64,000 bases of DNA from Tiliqua scincoides (lineage: Eukaryota > Chordata > Lepidosauria > Squamata > Scincidae), in NCBI RefSeq assembly GCF_035046505.1, contig NC_089825.1:4021563-4085562 (forward strand), in the 5' to 3' direction. How positions within the stretch are numbered: the first letter of the stretch is position 1; every line of letters begins with the position of its first letter. The notes under the pieces were generated by a model. The model was given only the letters and a program-made list of their open reading frames with translations. It was not told where the DNA came from and made no database searches. The translations under genes were made by a program, and so were the position numbers. Below are positions 44,501 to 56,200 of the stretch, piece by piece.

Positions 44501-47500
44501 CAAGTTCAGGCATTCCCATCAGCCTGCTTGTATTTTTTCCTATCTCCTCCCTTTGTTTAATTCCTTTTCCTTTGAATTTTTAATAAACTAGTTACATTCT
44601 GACTCTTTGCTTGCCTACCCCACGTTCACGCGTAATTTGGTGGGTTGTCCTATCTGATCACCATAGAAAGCCCAACCTGCATTTGACCCACTGAATGTAT
44701 CCTCTGTGCATTGGGCTGTATCCAGTAGTCACACAGAAACTGATGGGACACAGATGACTTGTCTCACTGACTTCAGTGGTTTTCAGTCAGGATTCATTTC
44801 CTTGAGACTCAACTTGCTCTTGATCATCTTTTCATATATATGATTTTCCCCTGGTTATTACAGAGCCAACATGGCTGGAAAACATGAGCCAAGCTGCCCT
44901 GTGCATGGAGACTCACAACTTAGAACACACTTCGTGGCTGGGTCTGCTCAAGCTCTGACTGAATCATGAACCAGTCAAGGGAGGAAACCGCCTCATTCAG
45001 AGAGGTGGTGCCACAGACTCACCTGCACACACAATGTCCAGGCAGTAGATGCCTTCTGGGGTGCAAATACTGGAGGGGGAAGAGGCAGAGAAAGGCATCA
45101 GTGTAGCCCAGGTTACCAACCCCAGTCCTGCGGACAAGCAATGCTGCACCAAAATGTCTGCTGCTGCCCAGAGGCCCTCCAAAGCCCTCCCCCTTGGCAG
45201 GACTTACCACTGCTGGCACTCTCCCTGGAGCCAGGTGCTGCCCAGGCCCATCTCCTGGCCGGCATGCAGACAAAGGGGAGGGCAGGGGCCCTCAGGGCAG
45301 GGGCGAGTCTGCAGTTGCTCTTCCAAGCACTCAGGGGCCCATGAACTGGAGGTAGGTGTCCTAGAGGGGCAGGAGTAAGAGAGAATGAACACCCCCTCCC
45401 ATTTTGTAGCATGTAAGGGAACTGGCACACTGGCAAATCAAAGGGGGAAGACCCACAGGCATCAGAGGGATGGACAGATGGACGGACACAGGAGAGAGAG
45501 AGAGCACTTGGCACTCATGACTGTTTGTACACAATCATGCAGACCAAAATATCTCCACCACAATGACAGCACAAGATGAACTGCTCTTGGGTCTCTCCAT
45601 TGCACCCCATACCTCCTGCCCTCTTCCTATCCAGGGGTGCCTGCAGCTCCTGCCCCCTGCTTTTCTCTTTCTCCCCTCTCAGTACACCTCCCTGGGATCT
45701 GCCACAAACTCACCTGGCGCAGTCCTGGTTGGGCAAAAGAATCACCCAAACCCCCAGCCCCACAGAGCTCCCTTCCCAGCTCCTTCCTTCCCCTTCCCTC
45801 TCAGCCCCAGGTGCCCCCCGCAGCCTTACCTGAAGCGGGTGTGCAGGCCATGCCCACAGGTGACGCTGCATGGGGACCAGCTTGACCAGAGGCTCCAGGC
45901 GCAATCACTGGATATGCAGCTGTGGTTGGTGCACAGGAACCGCCCCTCAGAGCAGGTGCAGTTGTTGCAGCCGTCATCACGGAGGCTGCCCGGCACCCAG
46001 CTGTGCCCCTGGGCATCTGTGCACTCACAGTGGACAGGAGAGACACAGGCACCATCCTGCTCCAGGGTCCCTGGGACAAGCAGGGAAACCATCACGCTGC
46101 AGGCCCAAATTCTGAAATGGTCCACAGAATAGTGGAGCCAATTCCAGCAGGAACACTGGAAAGGGTACTCCTGAGCATGGGCAGAAGGCACTGCCTTCCT
46201 ACTGCTGGGAAACCCCACTAGCACATTGGTCTGATTTGGTTGGTTGGCAACCTTCAGTCTAGAAAGACTCTGGTATAAGCCTACAGCACCCGGTATTCCC
46301 AGGCAGTCTCCCATCCAAGTACTAACCAGGCCTGACCCTGCTTAGCTTCCAAGATCAGACGAGATTGGTCTGATCAGCCACAGGCAAAATGACTGGCTCC
46401 TTCTCAAGTCTGCAGAAGAGGTGGCGAAGGGGGGGGGGCCAAGCAGGAGCCAACATGGCTGAGCATTGCAGGGACTTGCCTCCCTTCCCCCCTTGGCCAG
46501 GATCCCTGTTTTGATCTTTCACCTGCGCTGCCTGTGAGTGGTTCCACTCCAGCCAAACAAGCTGAGCGTTTGGCCTCTCAAATGGGCCAAACCCACTGCT
46601 TCCTTGCTGGCTCTGTCCATGGGCAGAGGAGCCCTTATCTGTGTGACTGAGGGTGGCTGGCTGGGCCACATGCAGTTCCCAGGCAGAACACAGAGACCAG
46701 CAGGCAGGCAGGCAGGCAGGCTCACCATTGGGGCACCGGCAGCCGCGCTCACAGGCTTCCCTGTCATGACAGGCTATGCCCTCCTGGAGGTCCCAGCAGT
46801 GACGTGGGCATCGGTTGGCGCAGTCCACCAGTTGCATTGCTGGGGCACAGCCCCCCTCTGCCGGAAGAAAGACAACAGTCAGTTTTCCAGGGACAGGAGC
46901 ATGGGTGCTTGATGGGAAACACCAACCCACAAACAGGGCCAGCAGGACAAGGCGTGGGGCCCTCAGAACCCCCACTCATGAAAAGAGCCGCCCTGCTCTC
47001 CACTTACTGCAGGGCTGAGGGTTGCAGACGCGCACGTGGTGCTTCTCGCCAGGACAGTGCTGCCCTCCGTTCTTGGGTGGGGGGCTGGTGCACGTCCGCG
47101 TGCGCACTGAGCGCCCCCCGCCACAGGTGCGGTCACACCAGGACCAGGGGGTCCACTTAGACCAGATGCCATCCACTGCAGAGACACAAAGAAAAGAGGG
47201 CACAGGGTGTGGAGCAGGGGGAGCTCAGGGCTTGGCTTGCAAAGGTCTCAAGATCTGCCTGCACGTTGCAGCAGTCAAGTGAGAGGTCCCTTCCCCTCAG
47301 GCCAGCCAGTCCTGGGCACTTGCATGTATTCTGAGGGAAGCCACAAGCCCAGCGCAGCTGTGTGTGCAAACCCTACCTTTGCAGGCCTGCAGGTTGCAGA
47401 AGCGTCGCTCCATGTTGGCTGTGAGGATACTCTGGCACCAATGCCCTCCTTGCCCAGGTGGGTGGTAGGTGCGCAGGCGTTGTTGCTGCCCCACTCCGCA

Positions 47501-50500
47501 GCTGCGGGAACACTCACTCCAGGAAGACCATGGGTTCCAGGAGCAGTTCATGCCCAGACACTCCTCACCCTGGCACACTGGGGTGTCTGTGGGAAGCAGC
47601 AAAGAAAGGATGGAGCTGGGGGGGGGGGGTCAGGCTTGGGACCCTGCAGTGTGGGGGGGGAGTGCTGCCTTCACCTGGAAGCCCAGCCTTTGAGCCCTAG
47701 ACTATGGGGGGGGAGGGTTGGCCGTGGTTCACTGGGCAGGGAGGAGCATCCCTAGAGGCACTTCCCCTTTCAGCATTGCTCCGCCCATTTCAGGGCTGAC
47801 CCTGTGCAAGGCTCTCCAGTCACTGGGCAGATTCACAGAACTTGCACCCTGTTCTTCCTGAGGAATCTCTGCAGCGGGTTTCAGAGCACTACACATTAAA
47901 AGCACCAATATAATATAGCTGACTGGGGAGAGGGGCGCTGGCTGTGGCCTTGTTATCTGGTGTGCTCCCTGGGGCATTTGGTGGGCCGCTGTGAGATACA
48001 GGAAGCTGGACTAGATGGGCCTATGGCCTGATCCAGTGGGGCTGTTCTTATGTTCTTAACTACAATTCCCAGGAAGCCTTGCAGGTCTCTTGTTATCTGG
48101 TGTGCTCCCTGGGGCATTTGGTGGGCCGCTGTGAGATACAGGAAGCTGGACTAGATGGGCCTATGGCCTGATCCAGTGGGGCTGTTCTTATGTTCTTAAC
48201 TACAATTCCCAGGAAGCCTTGCAGGTCTCTTGTTATCTGGTGTGCTCCCTGGGGCATTTGGTGGGCCGCTGTGAGATACAGGAAGCTGGACTAGATGGGC
48301 CTATGGCCTGATCCAGTGGGGCTGTTCTTATGTTCTTACCTTCTCTCTCTTGGACACTCATGCTGAGCTTCTGCCTTGTGCGCATGGAGGCTCAGCAATC
48401 CCTGGGAACTGCAGTGGCCATGTGGAGATGGCACCTCTGCCTGTTCCCCGTGTCCCTTTCAGCAATTCAGCCAAGCTTCCTCCTGCACTCCCTCCGCGCT
48501 CGGAGCAGCGATGGGCCGCCCTTGCCACCAGCCAGCATTCACTCCGCACGGCCTGTTCACAAGGCGCATGCTGGAGTAGCACATCCACCCCGGTGTCTGG
48601 CTCTGCACAACACTCTCACCTGTGCACTGCGGCAAATTGCACTCCCGCTCCTGGAAGGAGGCTCCTGTGCAGCTGGACCCCTCCTGGCAAAACCGCATGC
48701 GGGTCTTGATAGCTGGGAGGTCTGGGTCGCTGCAGCTTTTGGAGCAGGGGGTCCAGGGTGACCAGGAGGTGAAGTTGTCCTCCTCAGAACCTGGGAAGTA
48801 GGGAAAGCAGGAAGACACAGGAGAGGCATTCCTCAGTCTCTTTGCCACTGGGTGGGCCTAAGTACCTCCCCAAGGGAACCTGAACCCCCAGCCAAGCCAA
48901 GAGCTCCAAGCGGGACTTTGGTCTTCCCCCCTCAAGTGAAAGGATTCCACACACACCCTTTACCTGGGGCTCCAGAGACCGGCTCCTTTGTGGGACCAGC
49001 CACTTCTGTGAAGGAGAAAGTCAGGATGACCGGGCTGAGCAGACCCCAGCAAGCCCCTTCTCACCACCCCTCGGCAACTGGGCTTCCCCTGCCCATTGCA
49101 AGGGTCATGCAGAGGCCCTGATGGGAGCTGAGGAGACTGCAGTGCTGCCTGTGGCCAGACCCAGCACTGGGGCTCTGGAGGGTCTGTGGGAGAGAGGCAT
49201 GTGGGGCGCGGGAGACCCTTCTCAGTAGGGAGCTGCTGCACCCAACTGCTCCTGCTCTGCTTGACACTGGCAGCCACCTCCCTTCCAGGTGTCCCCTCTC
49301 TTCACAAGAACCCTGTGATCCAAGAGGGTGACTGGCCCAGCATTTCCACCTTCCTGTGTTCTAACCACTGCACGGTAGCTGCTGGCTGGTGATCAGAGCC
49401 AACCTGCCCATGGCAAGGGCTTGAGGTCGGTTCTGGCCAGGGCACAAGTGCTGACCTTCCAGCTGTGCCCATGGTGGGCAAAGGAACTGGAGGCTCCTGG
49501 GTATCTCTGCTCCGGCAAAGGGCCTGTGTCTGCATGGATGCGCCAGTGTAGAAGATGGCAAGCTCACTAGCCACAGACTGCGCCACTTGTATGTACCACA
49601 TGACACGTTCAAGAAAAAGAGGAGTAGAGAGGCGACCACTGCCAGTGTCCTGCTTGGCTCCATGCCACAGGATGCATACCAGGCAACTGCACCCTCCCCA
49701 GATGCCCCTTACCTTTGCAGTCAGGTGTTTGGCAGTACTTAATGTCAACCTGGGGGCCGACGCACTCCTTCCCTGGCACGGAGTGGACACAGTCCCGGGA
49801 TCTGGTCATGTTTCCCAGCCCACCGCAGGTGACTGAGCAAGGTGTCCATGGGCTCCAGGGTGTGAAGCCCCCATCCACGGAGCAGAAGAAGTTGCAGGCT
49901 AGCTGCCCATTATGACAGGAGCTGAGTGGAGGGAGGCAACAGTCAGCAATTGTGCAGGGCTCCCTGCAGCCTCACAGGGAGGGCACCTTCCATTTGCACA
50001 CCTTGCCATTGAACGCACATTCCAGCTAGTCTTCCTAAGGAATTTCTGTTGCAGGACTCCCCAAACACTGGACAGCAAAAGGACCCCAAAATGGCGCCTG
50101 GGGAGCACTAATGACCTGGAAGGGCTAGAAGAAGGGAGGGTTCAGATATCCACACATTTGCTCAGGTGTCATGAGCAAGGTGTGTCGGGGGGGGGGGTTA
50201 AACATAGTCCTATCTTTCTGCCACTGGTTTTGCTGCTGGTGTTGAGAGAAAAAACTGGAACCAAGAAGAGAAAGAGGCTTCTTCAAGGTGATCCAGACTG
50301 GAGTAGAGAAGGAGGTTGAAAGGGAAGGTAACAAGAGTCCAATCTCTGCAGAGTGCGTGGAGGCTGCTTAAAACAACAGTAACAAACGCCTAGCGGAAGT
50401 GTATACCGCAAAGGAAGAAGGGCTCCACTAAATCCAGGAGGTGCCCGCATGGCTAACAAGCCAAGTTAGAGAGGCTGTGAAGGGCAAGGAAGCTTCCTTC

Positions 50501-53171
50501 CGTAAATGGAAGTCTTGCCCTAATGAGGAGAAAGAAAAGGAACATAAACTGTGGCAAAAGAAATGTAAGAAAGTGATACGGGAGGCCAAGCGAGACCATG
50601 AGGAACGCATGGCCAGCAGCATTAAGGGGAATAATAAAAACTTCTTCAAATATGTTAGAAGCAGGAAACCCGCCAGAGAAGCGGTTGGCCCTCTGGATGG
50701 TGAGAGAGGGAAAGGAGAGATAAAAGGAGACTTAGAGATGGCAGAGAAATTGAATGAGTTCTTTGCATCTGTCTTCACAGCAGAAGACCTCGTGCCAGAA
50801 CGGCCCCTCCTGACCAAGGAATTAAGTCAGGTAGAGGCTGAAAGAGACAATGTTTCAGACCTCATTGATAAATTAAAGATCAGTAAGTCACCGGGCCCTG
50901 ATGGCATCCACCCAAGAGTTATTAAGGAATTAAAGAATGAAGTTGCTGATCTCTTGACTAAAATGTGCAACTTGTCCCTCAAAACGGCCACGGTGCCAGA
51001 AGACTGGAGGATAGCAAATGTCACACCGATCTTTAAAAAGGGAAAGAGGGGGGACCCGGGAAACTATAGGCCAGTCAGCCTATCATCTATACCAGGTAAG
51101 ATGGTGGAATGCCTCATCAAATATAGAATCTCAAAACACATAGACGAACAGGACTTGCTGAGGGAGAATCAGCATGGCTTCTGTAAGGGTAAGTCTTGCC
51201 TCACAAACCTTATAGAATTCTTTGTAAAGGTCAACAGGCATGTGGATGCGGGAGAACCCGTGGACATTATATATCTGGACTTTCAGAAGGCGTTCAACAT
51301 GGTCCCTCACCAAAGGCTACTGAAAAAACTCCACAGTCAGGGAATTAGAGGGCAGGTCCTCTCCTGGATTGAGAACTGGTTGAAGACCAGGAAACAGAGA
51401 GGGGGTGTCAATGCGCAATTTTCACAATGGAGAGAGGTGAAAAGCGGTGTGCCCCAAGGATCTGTCCTGGGACCGGTGCTCTTCAATCTCTTCATAAGTG
51501 ACCTGGAGACAGGGTTGAGCAGTGAGGTGGCCAAGTTTGCAGACGACACCAAACTTTTCTGAGTGGTGAAGACCAGAAGTGATTGTGAGGAGCTCCAGAA
51601 GGATCTCTCCAGATTGGCAGAATGGGCAGCAAAATGGCAGGTGCGTTTCAATGTAAGTAAGTGTAAAGTCATGCACATTGGGGCAAAAAATCAAAACTTC
51701 ACATATAGGCTGATGGGTTCTGAGCTGTCTGTGACAGATCAGGAGAGAGATCTAGGGGTGGTGGTGGACAAGTCGATGAAAGTGTCGACCCAATGTGCGG
51801 CAGCAGTAAAGAAGGCCAATTCTATGCTGGGGATCATTAGAAAAGGTATTGAGAACAAAACGGCTAATATTATAATGCTGTTGTACAAATCGATGGCAAG
51901 GCCACACCTGGAGTATTGTGTCCAGTTCTGGTCACCGCATCTCAAAAAAGACATAGTGGAAATGGAAAAGGTGCAAAAGAGAGCGACTAGGATGATTACT
52001 GGGGTGGGGCACCTTCCTTATGAGGCATTTGGGCCTCTTAAGCCTAGAAAAGCGTCGCCTGAGGGGGGACATGATTGAGACATACAAAATTATGCAGGGA
52101 ATGGTCAGAGTGGATAGAGAGATGCTCTTTACACTCTCACATAACACCAGAACCAGGGGACATCCACTAAAATTGGGAGGGTTAGGTGGAACTACGTGGG
52201 GTCGGTCTGTGGAACTCCTTGCCGCAGAATGTGGTGACGGCATCTGGCCTGGACGCCTTTAAAAGGGTATTGGACAAGTTTCTGGAGGAAAAATCCATTA
52301 TGGGTTACAAGCCACGATGTGTATGTGCAACCTCCTGATTTTAGAAATGGGCTATGTCAGAATGCCAGATGCAAGGGAGGGCACCAGGATGCAGGTCTCT
52401 TGTTATCTGGTGTGCTCCCTGGGGCATTTGGTGGGCCGCTGTGAGATACAGGAAGCTGGACTAGATGGGCCTATGGCCTGATCTAGTGGGGCTGTTCTTA
52501 TGTTCTTAAACCACAATTCCCAGCAGGCCTTGCAGGTCTTCTTGTTATCTGATGTGCTCCCTGGGGCATTTGGTGGGCCGCTGTGAGATACAGGAAGCTG
52601 GACTAGATTGGCCCATGGCCTGATCCAGTGGGGCTGTTCCTATGTTCTTATGAGAGCCAGAAGATTCAGAGGTAAGTGTGGATGCCTGTCCTACCCCCAA
52701 ATGGTCCCACATCATATCCGTCGTGGGCAATTGTGGTGCAGGAGTTGAGCCAGGGAGACACAGGTTCAAATTCACACATCAGTGGCCTTGTCCTAGTTAC
52801 ACTCTTTCAATCTAACCTATCTCTCAGGGCTGCTGTGAGGATAACTGGAGACGGATGGACAGAGCCCTGTGTGCTGCCCTGAGCAACTTCCTCCAAGTGG
52901 GACAGAAATGCAGTTACAAAGCAGCCACTTTGTGCTGGGATGGAGGGCTAATTTGCCCCCTGATTCTACTCGCAAGCCAGGGCTGGCCTTGACTGTGGAA
53001 CTCACCAATTGCTGCAGGCAGCAGAGATGGTATTGTTCGGTGGCACCTCCTCTCCTGCGGAAAGCAGCTGCCCTTGAACGGTGTGGACAGCCAGGACACG
53101 GCTCAGCTCTGAGGAAGGGTTCTGGAGCATCTCCAACAACTCCTCTGTCAGGACACAGGGGCACTCCTGGG

Positions 53172-53230
<59 letters not shown>

Positions 53231-56200
53231 ACAGGGGTGAGCACCACCTCCCCTACACACAAGCCCAGGGGCATCTTTGGTCACAAGTGGCAAGGATGAA
53301 CAGGGAGCTATGAGGCCAGTGGTCATTGCTGGCATCATCTGATGTATTGCCAGACAGCACTGTGCTGGTCCCTAAAAAAACCCCACTGAGCCAACATTTC
53401 TGGAACACTTTCAGTGATGGAGATGCCAAGTGCTTCCTTCCTCCCACCCCAAGCAGTTTGTTCCAGGACCGAAACCACTTCTCTAACCTTAAGGCTCTTT
53501 GCCCATGGCTCTTAGCCCAGGGGATTGTGCCCAGGAGACTGAAGAGCCCTTCCTGGCACCCTGACCCTACAGTATCCAGATCACTCTCCCCCCATATCAT
53601 TCAGCCAGGGAGAGAGAAGAGCAGAAGAGCTGAAGCAGCAACTAAGACAACTGCACACAATTTTGATGGTTGGAGGGGTGGTGAGGGCGCATGTTCCTGC
53701 TCCTGTAGCTCTGGTGAGAGTGGGGGCAGAGGAAGTTGTGTGGGGGGGGGGGAGGTTTATACTCTGCGTAAGACGGGAGAGAGCTGTCTGAAGGTTGAGC
53801 GTGCCTGTCCTAGTTTGGAAGATGGTTGCAATTGTGAAGGGGTCCTGGAGTGATCTCTAGTTTTAATTATTCTCCCTCTTCCCCACCAGCACCACATGTT
53901 TTGATTTCAGGGGTAGTGCCACAATTTACAGGGTGACGGGCAAAATGAAATATGGCGGTGATGGTAGGCAGGTGAACTCGTGCAAGGAAAGCGCCCTACA
54001 GGTAGACCACAGCTGCGATACAAGGACATCTGCAAGAGGGATCTGAAGGCCTTAGGAGTGGACCTCAACAGGTGGGAAACCCTGGCCTCTGAGCGGCCCG
54101 CTTGGAGGCAGGCTGTGCAGCATGGCCTTTCCCAGTTTGAAGAGACACTTGGCCAACAGTCTGAGGCAAAGAGGCAAAGAAGGAAGGCCCGTAGCCAGGG
54201 AGACAGACCAGGGACAGACTGCACTTGCTCCCGGTGTGGAAGGGACTGTCACTCCCGAATTGGCCTTTTCCCAAATTGGCCTTTCCCAAATTGGCCTTTC
54301 AGTCACACTATTCAGCTGTTCCAGAACCACCTTTCAGGGCACGATACCAGAGTCTTTCGAGACTGAAGGTTGCCAACATGATGGTAGGCAGGCCATCACA
54401 GGAGAAGGAGGGTTGGTCAAAGGCAGATTATCCCTCTTTCTGGCCCTTCCTCCTCCCTAAGGGCCCTTGGTAGCCCTAGTGGCAGCCCTGCAAGCCTGAA
54501 GCTGCTGCTGTTGAATGCCAGGTCGGTAAACAACAACCGGTCTGATGACTAACTGCTTCCAGACAGTGCCCTGCAATTTCTACAACCCCCTTGGAACCAC
54601 TGCAAGACATAGTAGCCAGGAAATCCCGAGCTGAACCTACTCTGGGAGCCTCAGCCTGGATGTTGAAATCCCCCAACACAATTGGCTGGGGAAATTCCAT
54701 TGCCAAGGCTGAGACCAACTCAGGCAGGGAGTCCACTGTACAGCTAGGAGATCGATATTCTAGCAGGATCCCTGTCCTGACAGCCCTCTCAGCACCACGC
54801 TCAGGCACTTGACTCCCATACACTGCTGGGCAGGATACCTAGTAAGGGAAAGACTCCCAATGGACCAATGCAAGACCACCACCCCATCCCTGCTGCCATG
54901 GCTACTGCAGTACACAGAAACCTGGTGGGCACCGCTGGGTGAGATTAACCCCTCCCCAGCCAACCAGGACTCCATGATACAAGCAAGGTTGGCACGCTCC
55001 TCCACAATCAGGTCATGGATCAGACTGGTGGTCCAACCGCACATGGTCCAGAACAGCATCAGAACTGCACACTGATGCAACATTTGCCCTCCCAAGACTC
55101 CTACTGTCTCATGACAAGAGCAACTTTCATAACCTTGCAATTCCAGAAGTGGCATCTCCCAAGTGCTCCTGGAGGCATCTGCTGGGCCACCGCAAGACAG
55201 AGGAAGCAGCATTAGACCCAGCAGGGCTCTGATTCTACCTGGTGAAAGCTGGAACATTGGAGCTCTCCTGTCTCACAGGTAGACCCTGCTCTTTCCTCTA
55301 ACTCCCCAACCAGATGTTCAAGCCCCTTAGAAGAGCCCCTGCACCCACCCCAGCTCTGAGAGGGAGCCCTGGAGGGGACCCACCTGGACGCAGAGTCCGC
55401 CATGCTGGTAGGTGCCCACGGGGCAGTGGCAACCCTCTTCGCAGCCATCTGAGAAGCAGTCCATCTGGCGGGTGAGGTGGGCGCAGCTGTAGGGACACCC
55501 CTCTTCTTCCAGGCACTCCCGGTACAAGCGCCCCACTGGACAGCCCACCTCTGGAAGGGGGGGGGAGATAGCAAGGTGAGGCTCCACACCCAAGAAGTGG
55601 CAGGGGGGCATTGCTGAGTGGGAGATCCCTGACACGACCCACCATGTGCGAGTTAAAGGGGGCAAGCTTCCTCCCCTGTGCTGCCTTCAGGGTTCACAAA
55701 TGCAGCAACCTCCAGCCCCACCCCCTGCTCAGCTGCCCTGAGGCTTCTTAATCCTCCCACCATTCATAGGCTCCCCTCTTGGGGTCTTCAGCCCCCTTTG
55801 TCCATGGCCAGACAAGTGAACGGCCTCTGGAACCCTTCAGATCCTCTCCGATGACAGGAGTGCCATTTCCCAAACAGCGTTTCTCTTCCTCTGGCCCCAC
55901 CCCTGGGAGAATTTTCTGGTTTCTTTTTTCTCCTCTTTTTGGCCCTGCTCCTCCCCCCATTGTTCCCAAAGCCCATTTCAGAGACAGGGAGGCTTAGACA
56001 ATTCTGGCTGCCATCATTTGCCTGACCCTGGCCAGAAAATTAAGGTGAGCCTCAAGAGACCAGGCTCTGGAAGGGAGAAGGGAGCAGCCAGCTCTTGGGA
56101 GGTTGGCGGGGCTCAGGGTCCTTGTATGAGTGGTTCCTTCTCCAACTGGACCCCACTCTGACAACCGGAGGGAAGTGGGCATCAGCAACAGTGGCTAGGA

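Noticed and set aside
46276-46372. A functional 5S rRNA gene
   Set aside because: The first part of 5S is missing, a LINE-like tail replaces the terminator, and target duplications flank it. It is a SINE.
47947-48338. Ordinary satellite DNA
   Set aside because: The units carry a CR1 3' terminus, and the same unit occurs as dimers at two other loci, so a retroposon origin is more likely than a local satellite.
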